Source: Pseudomonas_T sp032052615
Lineage (GTDB): Bacteria; Pseudomonadota; Gammaproteobacteria; Pseudomonadales; Pseudomonadaceae
Direction of reading: 5' to 3'
Assembly (NCBI GenBank): GCA_032052615.1
Contig: DAMBWF010000006.1
Span: forward strand, 160,145 to 224,144
DNA length: 64,000 bases
Below the pieces are notes generated by a model, which saw nothing but the letters and a program-made list of their open reading frames with translations, was not told the DNA's origin and ran no database searches. Below are positions 1-8,500 of the stretch, piece after piece (position 1 is the first letter of the stretch; each line of letters opens with the position of its first letter). The position numbers were made by a program, and so were the translations under genes.

Positions 1-411
1 GGGGCTGCCCAGTGCATGCGCAACGCGTTGCGCGACGCCGGCCTCAATGCCGATCAGGTTCAGTACGTGAACGCCCATGGCACGTCCACCCAGGCGGGGG
101 ACCTGGCCGAGGTGGCGGCGCTGAAGAGTGTGTTCGGCCAACAGGCCCACCGTTTCGCGGTCAGCTCGACCAAGTCCATGACCGGTCACTTGCTGGGAGC
201 GGCCGGCGCCGTGGAGGCGATCTTCAGCATCCTGGCGATCCGTGATCAGGTTGCTCCGCCCACTATCAACCTCTTCGAACCGGACCAGGGCTGCGATCTG
301 GACTTCGTGCCTCACCAGGCCAAGGCCATGGTGATCGACGTGGTGCTGTCCAACTCCTTCGGGTTCGGCGGGACCAACGGCTCGCTGGTATTCCGCCGGT
401 TCGCGGGCTGA
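1..411 (+). CDS. fabF: 3-oxoacyl-ACP synthase II, C-terminal part
   Basis: The reading frame is open from the first base, so only the last 136 residues of a condensing enzyme of type II fatty-acid synthesis are present. Two of the three catalytic residues are visible: the His of NAHGTST (codon 76-78) and the His of KSMTGH (codon 187-189), with the conserved Lys just before it. The glycine-rich SFGFGGTN near the end is the usual thiolase-fold tail. The active-site Cys lies upstream of the window. The motif reads HGTSTQAGD where HGTSTPAGD is commoner. The stop overlaps the pabC start by one base (TGATG), giving translational coupling, and fabF-pabC-mltG-tmk-holB is the standard Pseudomonas order. 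Confidence 0.95.
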   Translation, partial: GAAQCMRNALRDAGLNADQVQYVNAHGTSTQAGDLAEVAALKSVFGQQAHRFAVSSTKSMTGHLLGAAGAVEAIFSILAIRDQVAPPTINLFEPDQGCDLDFVPHQAKAMVIDVVLSNSFGFGGTNGSLVFRRFAG

Positions 412-1211
412 TGCTCGCCTGGGTCGATGGCCGGCCGGCGTCATCCCTTTCCTTGGGGGATCGCGGGCTGGCCTACGGCGATGGGCTGTTCGAAACGATC
501 GCCGTGCGTGCCGGCGAGCCGCGTCTGTTGGCGCGTCACCTGGCGCGGCTTGAAGAGGGCTGCCGGCGTCTGGCCATTCCCCTGGAGATGGACGAGGTGG
601 CCGAGGAGCTCCTGGCGTTCTCGACCGCCTTGGGCCAAGGGGTGGCGAAGCTGATCGTGACCCGGGGCGAGGGGCGCCGGGGTTATGCCGCGCCTCGCCC
701 CACTCGGCCGGTGCGCATCCTGCAAGGTAGCCCGGCCGTCTCCTATCCGGAGCGCCATGCCCAAGAGGGCATCGCCCTGTTCCCCTGCGCCACCCGCCTC
801 GCCGAGCAACCCGCGTTGGCGGGGCTCAAGCATCTCAACCGCCTGGAGCAGGTGCTGGCCCGCAACGAATGGCAGGGGGAGGAAGCGGAAGGCCTGATGC
901 GCGATGGCGGCGGTCGGGTGATCGAGGGGGTTTACAGCAACTTGTTTCTGGCGCGGGACGGCGTCCTGTCGACCGCCGACCTGTCCCGTTGCGGGGTCGC
1001 CGGGGTCATGCGGGCGGAACTGCTGGATCAGGCGGAGCGCCTCGGAATTCCGGTGGCGGTGCGCGATATCGCCTACGACGAGCTGCTTCAAGCCGACGAG
1101 GTGTTTCTCTGCAACAGTCAATACGGCGTGTGGCCGGTACGCGCGCTCGCCGGACATCATTGGCCGGTGGGCCCGCTGACCCGTAAACTGCAGGCCGTTG
1201 CCCCGAACTAG
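411..1211 (+). CDS. pabC: aminodeoxychorismate lyase
   Basis: A fold-type IV PLP enzyme of 266 residues that splits 4-amino-4-deoxychorismate into p-aminobenzoate and pyruvate for folate synthesis in the cytoplasm. Family features visible are the early GDGLFET motif, the PLP lysine in GLKHLNRLEQ and the later EGVYSNLF stretch. Length is normal for the family. The ATG is contained in the fabF stop (TGATG). The matching synthase component PabB is also encoded in this window (46078-47421), far away and on the opposite strand. Branched-chain or D-amino-acid transaminases share this fold, but the operon position makes PabC the best call. Confidence 0.95.
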   Translation: MLAWVDGRPASSLSLGDRGLAYGDGLFETIAVRAGEPRLLARHLARLEEGCRRLAIPLEMDEVAEELLAFSTALGQGVAKLIVTRGEGRRGYAAPRPTRPVRILQGSPAVSYPERHAQEGIALFPCATRLAEQPALAGLKHLNRLEQVLARNEWQGEEAEGLMRDGGGRVIEGVYSNLFLARDGVLSTADLSRCGVAGVMRAELLDQAERLGIPVAVRDIAYDELLQADEVFLCNSQYGVWPVRALAGHHWPVGPLTRKLQAVAPN

Positions 1212-1223
1212 TGGACGGCTGAT

Positions 1224-2345
1224 GTGGTAATACGCAATTTTCTGGCGCTGCTGGAGGCCCTGCTGGTCGTCGCCGGCCTGATGCTGGCGGGAGCTGGCTG
1301 GCTGCAACGCGAAGCGCTGCGGCAGCCCTTGATGGTCGAGCAGGAGCGGTTGATCGAAGTGCCCGCCGGGGCCACGCCCGGTGGCGTGCTCAACCGCCTG
1401 GAGGGCGAAGGCGTTCTGCGCGAAGCCTTCCTGCTGCGCCTCTATTGGCGTTTCAACCTGGCTGGCCAGGCGCTGCAGAGTGGCGAATACCGGCTGGCAC
1501 CCGGCATGCGCGCGGCCGATCTGCTGGACCTGTGGCGGCGAGGCGAGGTGGTGCAATACAGCGTGACCCTGGTGGACGGTTGGACGTTTCGCCAGGTACG
1601 AGCCGCGTTGGCGCGCCAGGCCAAGTTGGAGCAGACCCTTCCCAGCCTTACCGACGAGGAAGTGATGGCCCTCCTCGGTCAGCCTGGCATGCACCCGGAA
1701 GGGCGCTTTTACCCCGACACCTACAATTTCGTGCGAGGCACCCGCGACATCGACCTGCTCAAGCAGGCGCGCCAGCGGCTGGACAAGGTCCTCGACGAGG
1801 AGTGGCAAAAGCGGGCCGACAGCTTGCCTTACCGGGACGCTTACGATGCGCTGATCATGGCCTCGCTGGTGGAGAAGGAAACCGGGGTGCCGGCCGAGCG
1901 CCAGCGGATCGCCGGAGTCTTCGTCCGCCGCCTGCAACGCGGCATGCTGCTGCAGACCGATCCCACTGTGATCTACGGTTTGGGGGATCGTTACACCGGC
2001 AAGCTCAATCGCGCCCACCTGCGCGAGCCCACCTCCTATAACACCTATGTCATCGCCGGCCTGCCGCCGACCCCCATCGCCATGGTGAGCCGCGAGGCGA
2101 TCCATGCCGCGTTGCATCCCGAGGGCGGCGGCAGCCTGTATTTCGTGGCGCGCGGCGACGGCAGCCATGCCTTCTCCGATACCCTGGAAGCCCACAACCA
2201 GGCGGTGCGCGACTATCAACTCAAGCGGCGTGCCGACTACCGTTCCAGTCCCGAACCCCTGGCGCGACCGACGCCGGCGCCCTCCGCTGGAGAGCCTTCG
2301 CCCGCCGAACCCGAATCCGAATCCGAACCGAGGAGCGCCGAGTGA
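1224..2345 (+). CDS. mltG: endolytic murein transglycosylase MltG
   Basis: A YceG/MltG family enzyme of 373 residues that cleaves nascent glycan strands at the inner membrane. The N-terminus has a single membrane anchor (about residues 5-25), followed by the LysM-like region and the catalytic domain, which contains the family motif ASLVEKETGV with the catalytic Glu and the QTDPTVIYG segment. The start is GTG at 1224: the nearby ATG at 1222 reads into a stop after two codons. The C-terminal tail (about 35 residues) is rich in Pro, Glu and Ser and looks unstructured. It overlaps tmk by four bases (GTGA). Confidence 0.94.
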   Translation: MVIRNFLALLEALLVVAGLMLAGAGWLQREALRQPLMVEQERLIEVPAGATPGGVLNRLEGEGVLREAFLLRLYWRFNLAGQALQSGEYRLAPGMRAADLLDLWRRGEVVQYSVTLVDGWTFRQVRAALARQAKLEQTLPSLTDEEVMALLGQPGMHPEGRFYPDTYNFVRGTRDIDLLKQARQRLDKVLDEEWQKRADSLPYRDAYDALIMASLVEKETGVPAERQRIAGVFVRRLQRGMLLQTDPTVIYGLGDRYTGKLNRAHLREPTSYNTYVIAGLPPTPIAMVSREAIHAALHPEGGGSLYFVARGDGSHAFSDTLEAHNQAVRDYQLKRRADYRSSPEPLARPTPAPSAGEPSPAEPESESEPRSAE

Positions 2346-2974
2346 GCGGTCTGTTCATCGCCCTGGAAGGCCCCGAGGGCGCCGGCAAGAGCACCAACCG
2401 AGACTACCTGGCCCAGCGCCTGCGGGCCGAGGGCGTCGATTGCATCCTGACTCGCGAACCCGGCGGCACGCCGTTGGCGGAGCGCATTCGCGAATTGCTG
2501 CTGGCGGCCAGCGATGAACCCATGGCGGCCGATACCGAGCTGCTGCTGGTCTTCGCGGCCAGGGCCCAGCATCTCGCCCGGGTCATTCGACCGGCCCTGG
2601 CCAGGGGGGCGGTAGTGCTCTGTGATCGCTTCACCGATGCCACCTATGCCTACCAGGGCGGCGGGCGTGGTCTGGAGGCATCCCGCATCGCCCACTTGGA
2701 AGATTTCGTGCAGGGCGATCTTCGCCCCGACCTGACCCTGGTCTTCGACCTGCCGGTGGAGATCGGCCTGCGCCGTGCTGCGGCACGGGGGCGGCTGGAT
2801 CGTTTCGAGCAAGAGGCCGCCACCTTCTTCGAGGCGGTGCGCCAGACCTACCTGCGACGGGCCGCCGCGACCCCCGGGCGCTACCGGCTACTGGATGCCG
2901 CCCGCCCCCTGGAGCAGGTACAGGCGTCCCTTGACGCGCTGTTGCCGGAGCTGCTGGAGCGCATCCGTGACTGA
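2342..2974 (+). CDS. tmk: thymidylate kinase
   Basis: Phosphorylates dTMP to dTDP. The 210-residue protein has the P-loop GPEGAGKST near residue 10, the DRFTDATYAYQGGGRG substrate-binding segment and a LID region RGRLDRFEQE, all typical of bacterial Tmk. The GTG start overlaps the end of mltG by four bases. Its own end overlaps the start of holB by eight bases, so the whole run is translationally coupled. Length is normal. Pairing with holB is a very widespread arrangement. Confidence 0.96.
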   Translation: MSGLFIALEGPEGAGKSTNRDYLAQRLRAEGVDCILTREPGGTPLAERIRELLLAASDEPMAADTELLLVFAARAQHLARVIRPALARGAVVLCDRFTDATYAYQGGGRGLEASRIAHLEDFVQGDLRPDLTLVFDLPVEIGLRRAAARGRLDRFEQEAATFFEAVRQTYLRRAAATPGRYRLLDAARPLEQVQASLDALLPELLERIRD

Positions 2975-3953
2975 GATCTATCCCTGGCAGGCCACGCTCT
3001 GGCGGCAACTCGCTAGCCGTGACCGCCATGCCCATGCGTACCTGTTGCACGGCCCGGCGGGAATTGGCAAGCGTGCCCTGGCCGATCGTCTCATGGCCCG
3101 GCTGCTGTGCCAGCAGGCCGAGGGCGTTGACGCCTGCGGCCAATGCAAGGGCTGCCGCCTGCTGGCCGCGGGGTCGCACCCGGATCATTTTGTTCTGGAG
3201 CCGGAAGAGGCGGACAAGCCCATCAAGGTGGACCAGATCCGCGAGTTGGTGGCGTTCGTGGTGCAGACCGCCCAGCTTGGAGGGCGCAAGGTGGTGCTGC
3301 TGGAGCCGGCGGAGGCGATGAACCTGAACGCGGCCAATGCCTTGCTCAAGAGCCTCGAGGAGCCGTCCGGGGATACCGTGATGCTGCTGGTCAGTCATCA
3401 GCCCAGCCGGTTGCTGCCGACCATCCGCAGCCGCTGCATGCAGCAAGCCTGCCCGCGGCCGGACCGGGCCGCCAGCCTGGCCTGGTTGGCGCGATCGCTG
3501 CCCCAGGGCGAGGCCGACGAACTCGACACGTTGCTGACCTTGGCCGGCGGTTCGCCACTGACCGCGCTGCGCTTGCAGGAACAGGGCGTCCAGGCGCAAC
3601 GCGCCAGGGTCGTGGAGGACGTGAAGAAACTGCTGAAGCAGCAGGCCACGCCCAGCCAGCTCGCCGAGGGCTGGAACGCGGTCCCGCTACTCTTGCTATT
3701 CGATTGGTTCTGCGATTGGTCCCAGGCGATGCTGCGCTACCGGCTGACTGGCGACGAGGCGCAACTGGGGCTGGCGGACATGGGCAAGGTGGTGCGGTAC
3801 CTGGCGGACAAGGCGCGCCCCGAGCGCATCCTGGCGATCCAGGATTGGCTGTTGCAGCAACGCCAGAAAGTGCTCGGCAAAGCCAATCTCAACCGTGTCC
3901 TGCTTCTCGAAGCCCTGCTGGCGCAGTGGGCAAGCCTGCCTGGACCGGGCTAG
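2967..3953 (+). CDS. holB: DNA polymerase III delta-prime subunit
   Basis: Clamp-loader subunit of 328 residues. It has an AAA+ fold with a modified P-loop (HGPAGIGKRA), a four-cysteine zinc module formed by LLCQ and the nearby CGQCKGC, and the SRC motif (TIRSRC) that supplies the arginine finger. The GTG at 2967 is chosen because it begins the conserved N-terminus (TEIYPWQ) and lies in the end of tmk. A longer frame extending back into tmk lacks family similarity. A 35-base gap separates it from pilZ. Confidence 0.94.
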   Translation: MTEIYPWQATLWRQLASRDRHAHAYLLHGPAGIGKRALADRLMARLLCQQAEGVDACGQCKGCRLLAAGSHPDHFVLEPEEADKPIKVDQIRELVAFVVQTAQLGGRKVVLLEPAEAMNLNAANALLKSLEEPSGDTVMLLVSHQPSRLLPTIRSRCMQQACPRPDRAASLAWLARSLPQGEADELDTLLTLAGGSPLTALRLQEQGVQAQRARVVEDVKKLLKQQATPSQLAEGWNAVPLLLLFDWFCDWSQAMLRYRLTGDEAQLGLADMGKVVRYLADKARPERILAIQDWLLQQRQKVLGKANLNRVLLLEALLAQWASLPGPG

Positions 3954-3988
3954 AATCCGCCCCATTGAGAGCCAGCCAGGATAGCCGC

Positions 3989-4345
3989 ATGAGCCTCCCG
4001 CCGAACTTGGGCCCGCGTAACGGGATTCTGTCCCTGACCATCAAGGACAAATCCGTGCTTTACGCGGCCTATATGCCGTTCGTGAAGAACGGTGGCCTGT
4101 TCATCCCGACCAACAAGAGCTACAAGCTGGGCGACGAAGTATTCATGCTGCTCAACCTGATGGACGAGCCGGAGAAGATACCGGTCGCCGGCAAGGTTGT
4201 CTGGATCACCCCCAAGGGGGCCCAGGGCAACCGCGCCGCCGGGATCGGCGTACAGTTCAACGATGGCGACACCAGCGCGCGCAACAAGATCGAGACCTAC
4301 CTGGCCGGCGCGCTGAAGTCCGATCGTCCCACCCACACCATGTAG
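3989..4345 (+). CDS. pilZ: type IV pilus assembly protein PilZ
   Basis: A 118-residue protein that reads almost identically to P. aeruginosa PilZ, the founding PilZ-domain protein, which is needed for type IV pilus biogenesis. Known biology: this founding member lacks the RxxxR c-di-GMP-binding arginines of canonical PilZ domains and acts through protein contacts with PilB and FimX. The sequence agrees: it begins MSLPPNLGPRNG and shows no RxxxR motif at the N-terminus. The near-identity is the strongest sign that the genome belongs to Pseudomonas. Confidence 0.97.
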   Translation: MSLPPNLGPRNGILSLTIKDKSVLYAAYMPFVKNGGLFIPTNKSYKLGDEVFMLLNLMDEPEKIPVAGKVVWITPKGAQGNRAAGIGVQFNDGDTSARNKIETYLAGALKSDRPTHTM

Positions 4346-4386
4346 CCGGCCGGGCGCTATGCCCGGCCGAACGAGACATACCCGCC

Positions 4387-5175
4387 ATGCTCGTCGACTC
4401 CCATTGCCACCTCGATCGCCTCGACCTCGCCAGCCATGGCGGATCGCTGGAGGCGGCGCTGGAGGCCGCTCGCGCCCGGGGCGTGGGGCATTTCCTCTGT
4501 ATCGGTGTCAGTGCCGACAATGCGACGGCGGTCAAGGCACTGGCGGAGGCCCATGCCGATGTGCATTGCTCCGTCGGGGTGCACCCGCTGGACCTGGAGC
4601 CAGGCCACGCCCTGGCCCTCGACTGGTTGCTCGGCGAACTCGACCACCCGCGAGTGGTGGCCATCGGCGAGACTGGCCTGGATTATCACTACGAGCCCGA
4701 GGCGGCGGAACGCCAGCGGGAGGCGTTCCGTCTTCACCTGAGCGCGGCGCAACTGACCGGCAAGCCGGTGATCGTGCATACCCGCGAAGCGCGGGCCGAT
4801 ACCCTGGCCCTGCTGCGGGAGGCCGCCTTGCCCCAGGCGGGCGTGCTGCACTGCTTCACCGAGGACTGGGATACCGCGAAAGCCGCGCTGGACCTGGGGT
4901 TTTACATCTCCCTGTCTGGTATCGTGACCTTCCGCAATGCCGATGCGTTGCGAGACGTGGCCCGCCGGGTGCCGGCGGACCGCTTGCTGGTGGAGACCGA
5001 CTCTCCATACCTGGCGCCCGTGCCCCATCGCGGCAAGCCCAACCTGCCGCAATACGTACGAGACGTGGCGGAATTCCTGGCGCAGCACCGGCAAGTTTCC
5101 TATGAGGAACTCGCCGCGACGACCACGGCGAATTTTTATCGCCTGTTTCCCTTGGCCAGGACCGCCTTGACCTGA
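4387..5175 (+). CDS. TatD-family metal-dependent DNase (YcfH type)
   Basis: A 262-residue TIM-barrel hydrolase. Metal ligands of the TatD family are all in place: DSHCHLD at the N-terminus, the Glu in GETGLDY, His in VIVHTR, His in VLHCFTED and Asp in ETDSPYLAP. It closes the fabF-holB-pilZ operon, as in other pseudomonads. The family has 3'-5' exonuclease activity and has been linked to DNA repair and turnover. A second TatD paralogue is encoded at 28602-29432. The ATG start begins directly with the metal-binding motif. Confidence 0.92.
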   Translation: MLVDSHCHLDRLDLASHGGSLEAALEAARARGVGHFLCIGVSADNATAVKALAEAHADVHCSVGVHPLDLEPGHALALDWLLGELDHPRVVAIGETGLDYHYEPEAAERQREAFRLHLSAAQLTGKPVIVHTREARADTLALLREAALPQAGVLHCFTEDWDTAKAALDLGFYISLSGIVTFRNADALRDVARRVPADRLLVETDSPYLAPVPHRGKPNLPQYVRDVAEFLAQHRQVSYEELAATTTANFYRLFPLARTALT

Positions 5176-5347
5176 GCGGGCTGGCCGCCAGCAGGCTCAT
5201 GCGCAATGTCCTGGGCGAGCGGTAGCGCGTCGCTCACTCTTTTTCGTCGGCGCATCAGTGTGGGGAGAATCCCCGACGCCATGTCGCGTAGCGGGCAGGA
5301 CTAACTGTCTGGCTTGATGATGATTGCGTACGCTTGTTCACGCGGGC

Positions 5348-5374
5348 AAAAAAACCCGGCTTGGATAACCGGGT
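5348..5374 (-). terminator. intrinsic terminator of the RgsA-like RNA
   Basis: Reading the minus strand: a six-base-pair GC-rich stem ACCCGG/CCGGGT, followed immediately by a run of seven T (plus-strand A run 5348-5354). It terminates transcripts coming from about 5474. Confidence 0.8.
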
Positions 5375-5474
5375 CAAGACCATTAGGAGTGTGGAGGCGC
5401 ATAGCACCTCCGAGCCGGCGGCACTCGGGGAAATGTCGCCGGTGTCTTCAGTATCGAACACTCTGGATGGGCGT
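5348..5474 (-). ncRNA. rgsA: probable RgsA small RNA
   Basis: On the minus strand a good intrinsic terminator (ACCCGG, 9-base loop, CCGGGT, then seven T) ends a stretch with no coding potential. It contains other paired elements, such as GGAGG/CCTCC around 5392-5412. About 120 bases upstream is a CTACTT element (plus-strand 5481-5486) that fits an RpoS-type -10 box. In P. aeruginosa the GacA/RpoS-dependent sRNA RgsA (PA2958.1) sits next to tatD (PA2959) and is of similar size. Position, size and terminator fit, but I identified it by context rather than by a full alignment. Confidence 0.6.
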
Positions 5475-5532
5475 CCAGCCAAGTAGCCGCGTGCCTTAAA
5501 CGGATTTGGAATAGACGCGCGCTCGCATACGA

Positions 5533-6666
5533 TCAATGGCTCGAAAAACGCCGGATATGGCCCAGGGCCGTTTCCAGCACGCACTCGGGCGTATAGAAAT
5601 GAGGGGAGAGCCGGATGCCTCCGCCTCGCTGCGCGCAAACCACCTGATTGTCCTTGAGTCGCTGGAAAAGCATGTCGGTGTTCACGCCATCCAGGCTGAA
5701 GGTCACGATACCCGCTCGCCGCCGTGGATCGGTCTCGCTCCAGAAGCGCAGGCCCGGTACCGTCCCGAGGGCCTCCAGCAGCCAAGTCATCCGATCCTGC
5801 AGCTCCGCGGCCACGCGAGGCATGCCGATCTCTTCGAGCAAGGACAGGCTGGCCTCCAGGGCAACCGCTCCGAGCATGTTCGGGCTTCCGCATTCGAAAC
5901 GCCTGGCGGTCGAGGCCGGACGCCAGTCCTGGCGCGTATAGTCGCCGGCATGTTCCAGCATGTGCCAGCCATATTCATGCAGCGCGAGCCGCTCACGCAG
6001 GTCGGCCCGGCAATAGAAGACGCCCAGGCCCTCGGGAGCGAGCATCCATTTATGGCCGTCGGCCATGGCGAATGCGCAGCCGTAGCGCTGGACATCGAAG
6101 GGCAGGGCGCCCAATTGCTGGATCGCATCGATGCAAAGCAGGACCCCTCGCGCCCCGCAACCGGCCCCGAGGCGTTCCAGGTCGAGCCGCAGGCCGCTGG
6201 CGTATTGCACCGCGCTGACGGCGAGCAGGCGGGTGCGAGGCCCGCACGCTTCGAACAGGCGGGCTTCCGGGTCTTGTCCGGCGAGATCGACCTGGATCAC
6301 CTCGACGCCCCGTGGGCGTAGTGCTTCCCACACGATGCGGTTGGAAGGGAATTCCTGGTTGCCGATGACGATCTGGTCCCCCACCCGCCAGTCCAGGCCG
6401 AACGCCACGAACGACAGGGCCTCGGAGGTATTCTTCACCAAAGCCAGATCGTCGGGGGACGGAGCGTTCAGCAGGCGCCGCAACCGCTCTCGCAGGCGTT
6501 GCTCGACCTGTAACCAGTCGGGGTAATCGCGGGCGCCGATATGGATGTTCTGCTTGGCGAAGCGGGCCACGGCCTCCGCGGTCCGGCGCGGCCAGGGCGC
6601 CACCGCCGCGTGGTTGAGGTAGCACAGGCCCCGCTCAAGGGGAAATTCGTCATTAAATGAACTCAT
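5533..6666 (-). CDS. PLP-dependent aminotransferase, class V family
   Basis: A 377-residue protein of the cysteine desulfurase / isopenicillin-N-epimerase-like class V fold. The N-terminus reads YLNHAAVAPWP, the usual substrate-loop start. The PLP lysine lies in ADGHKWML, and the preceding VDAIQ-type aspartate segment reads CIDAIQQLG. No SufS-type catalytic cysteine loop is obvious, so a plain aminotransferase or epimerase-like role is possible; the substrate cannot be told. The start at 6666 (MSSFNDEF) is chosen because conservation begins there; the upstream extension would run through the divergent tetR. It is transcribed away from that regulator, with 72 bases between the starts. Confidence 0.85.
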   Translation of the reverse strand: MSSFNDEFPLERGLCYLNHAAVAPWPRRTAEAVARFAKQNIHIGARDYPDWLQVEQRLRERLRRLLNAPSPDDLALVKNTSEALSFVAFGLDWRVGDQIVIGNQEFPSNRIVWEALRPRGVEVIQVDLAGQDPEARLFEACGPRTRLLAVSAVQYASGLRLDLERLGAGCGARGVLLCIDAIQQLGALPFDVQRYGCAFAMADGHKWMLAPEGLGVFYCRADLRERLALHEYGWHMLEHAGDYTRQDWRPASTARRFECGSPNMLGAVALEASLSLLEEIGMPRVAAELQDRMTWLLEALGTVPGLRFWSETDPRRRAGIVTFSLDGVNTDMLFQRLKDNQVVCAQRGGGIRLSPHFYTPECVLETALGHIRRFSSH

Positions 6667-6738
6667 ATCGGATGATCCGTGCAATTTATCGCCGGTTTGG
6701 CATAATACGCGGCTTGATTTTCGACCTCGTACTCTCCT

Positions 6739-7377
6739 ATGCAGAAAGAACCCCGCAAGGTCCGTGAGTTTCGTCGCCGCGAGCAGGAAATCCTCGATAC
6801 CGCACTCAAGCTTTTTCTGGAGCAGGGCGAGGACAGCGTAACCGTTGAGATGATCGCGGACGCGGTCGGCATCGGCAAAGGCACGATCTACAAGCACTTC
6901 AAGTCCAAGGCCGAGATCTACCTACGGCTGATGCTCGACTACGAGCGAGACCTGAACGCGCTGCTGCATTCGTCGGACGTCGACCGGGACAAGGAAGCCT
7001 TGTCCCGCGCCTATTTCGAGTTCCGCATGCGCGACCCCCAGCGCTATCGCCTGTTCGACCGCCTGGAAGAAAAGGTGGTGAAGGGGAACCAGGTGCCGGA
7101 CTTGGTGGATCAGTTGCACAAGATCCGCGCGTCCAATTTCGAGCGCCTGACCCAGTTGATCGAAGGCCGGATCTCCGAGGGCAAGCTGGAGGACGTGCCG
7201 CCTTATTTCCACTACTGCGCGGCCTGGGCCCTGGTGCATGGGGCCGTGGCGCTCTATCACTCGCCGTTCTGGAGCAATGTGCTGGAGGATCAGGAAGGAT
7301 TCTTCCAGTTCCTCATGGATATCGGCGTGCGCATGGGCAACAAGCGCAAGCGGGAGGGGGACGCCTCCGGCGGCTGA
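6739..7377 (+). CDS. TetR-family transcriptional regulator
   Basis: A 212-residue regulator with an N-terminal TetR helix-turn-helix at about residues 12-58 (EILDTALKLF, then VEMIADAVGIGKGTIYKHF). The C-terminal ligand domain is not assignable to a known inducer. It is divergent from the aminotransferase gene and corresponds in position to PA2957 of P. aeruginosa. The shared 72-base spacer probably holds its operator and both promoters; a CATAAT box lies about 35 bases before its ATG. No clear palindrome was identified. Confidence 0.88.
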   Translation: MQKEPRKVREFRRREQEILDTALKLFLEQGEDSVTVEMIADAVGIGKGTIYKHFKSKAEIYLRLMLDYERDLNALLHSSDVDRDKEALSRAYFEFRMRDPQRYRLFDRLEEKVVKGNQVPDLVDQLHKIRASNFERLTQLIEGRISEGKLEDVPPYFHYCAAWALVHGAVALYHSPFWSNVLEDQEGFFQFLMDIGVRMGNKRKREGDASGG

Positions 7378-7433
7378 CCCCACTTCTCTCGAGCCGGCGC
7401 GCGCCTGGGCGTGGCCTGTCGCCGGCCTATATA

Positions 7434-7456
7434 CTCCGTCCAATCCACCGACGGAG
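7434..7456. promoter_or_regulatory. inverted repeat in front of the MoaA-like gene
   Basis: CTCCGTC and GACGGAG are perfect complements separated by nine bases, ending seven bases before the ATG at 7463. The right arm contains the ribosome-binding GGAG. A TATACT box (7430-7435) overlaps the left arm. If that is the -10 box, the left arm is not transcribed and the repeat would be an operator; if transcription starts further upstream, it would be an SD-sequestering hairpin. Confidence 0.45.
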
Positions 7457-7462
7457 CGCCTT

Positions 7463-8431
7463 ATGATCGTCGATCGCCAGGGGCGGCGATTCCGCAATCT
7501 GAGAATCAGCCTGACCGCTGCCTGTAACTATGCCTGCACCTATTGCGTGCCCAACGGCAAGCGCCTGGTGGCGGCCCAGGACGAATTGTCCGCCGAGGCC
7601 ATGGCCCGGGCCGTGGCGTACCTGGTGGAAGCGGCCGGCATCGAGCGCCTGCGCATCACCGGGGGCGAGCCGCTGGTGAGCCCGCGCCTGGAGCCCTTTC
7701 TCGAGGCCATTGTCCGGCTGCCCTTGGGCGATATCAGCCTCACCACCAACGGCCAGTTGCTGGAGCGGAAGTTGCCGGTGCTACGGGCCGCCGGCATTCG
7801 CCGGCTGAATGTATCGCTCGATACGCTCGACCCTGTCGCGTTTCGCCGCATTGCCCGAGGCGGCGATCTGGAAACCGTCCTGGCGGGACTCGAGGCGGCT
7901 CGGAAGGCGGGGTTTCGCATCAAGCTGAACATGGTGCCGTTGCGGCAAGAGAACCTCGACCAAGTGTTGCCCCTGCTGGCGCTTTGTCTGGAACGGGGCT
8001 ATGAGCTGCGCTTCATCGAGCTGATGCGCATGGGGCACCTGGCTCGGGCGGGCGCCGATTTCCAGCGGCAATTCGTCAGCATGGGCGAGCTATTGTCGTT
8101 GATCGGCGAGCACTATCCCTTCATCCAGGCCGAGGCACCCCTGGATGCCACGGCGCTGCGTTACGAGATCCCGGGGCGCGGCCATTTCGGCATCATAGCC
8201 AACGAGAGCGTGCCATTCTGCAGGACCTGCTCGCGGCTGCGCCTGTCGTCCACCGGCTGGCTGCATGGCTGCCTGTCGTCAAGCCATCGTCACTACATGG
8301 GCGACCTGCTGGACTTGCCCCGTCACCAGGCGTTGCCCGCGCTGCAGCGGCTGTTGGTGAGCGCGCTGGGCGACAAGCAGGACGTGGCCTTCGCCGGTGG
8401 GGCGACGGTCATGAAGATCATCGGCGGGTAG
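7463..8431 (+). CDS. MoaA-like radical SAM protein (GTP 3',8-cyclase family)
   Basis: The 322-residue protein carries both cluster motifs of MoaA: the N-terminal CNYACTYC (CxxxCxxC) binding the SAM-cleaving [4Fe-4S] cluster, and the C-terminal CRTC followed by 13 residues and a third Cys. It ends in the double glycine (KIIGG) whose dipeptide tail is needed for MoaA catalysis. This makes it a full MoaA-type enzyme of molybdopterin synthesis rather than a remote radical SAM protein. However, no other moa gene is nearby and pseudomonads often carry paralogues. The ATG at 7463 follows a GGAG at seven bases; a longer frame reaching into tetR is not credible. Confidence 0.85.
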   Translation: MIVDRQGRRFRNLRISLTAACNYACTYCVPNGKRLVAAQDELSAEAMARAVAYLVEAAGIERLRITGGEPLVSPRLEPFLEAIVRLPLGDISLTTNGQLLERKLPVLRAAGIRRLNVSLDTLDPVAFRRIARGGDLETVLAGLEAARKAGFRIKLNMVPLRQENLDQVLPLLALCLERGYELRFIELMRMGHLARAGADFQRQFVSMGELLSLIGEHYPFIQAEAPLDATALRYEIPGRGHFGIIANESVPFCRTCSRLRLSSTGWLHGCLSSSHRHYMGDLLDLPRHQALPALQRLLVSALGDKQDVAFAGGATVMKIIGG

Positions 8432-8500
8432 CGTCGCAAGCTGGCGCGGAAGCTGCAAGCCGGCTCGAACGCCGTCTTTCCGTCACCCTGGAGGCCCTTC

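Larger units (their letters stand above)
5176..5532. other. intergenic region carrying a small RNA gene
   Basis: No convincing protein-coding frame. The right half holds the probable RgsA RNA on the minus strand with its terminator. The left part (5176-5345) shows nothing I can name. Confidence 0.6.

Noticed and set aside
441..2219. Minus-strand frame of 592 codons opposite pabC and mltG
   Set aside because: It spans two well-identified genes on the other strand and has no domain of its own.
7434..7456. Riboswitch (molybdenum-cofactor type) before the MoaA-like gene
   Set aside because: The spacer from tetR is only 85 bases and shows a single short repeat, far smaller than the Moco motif.
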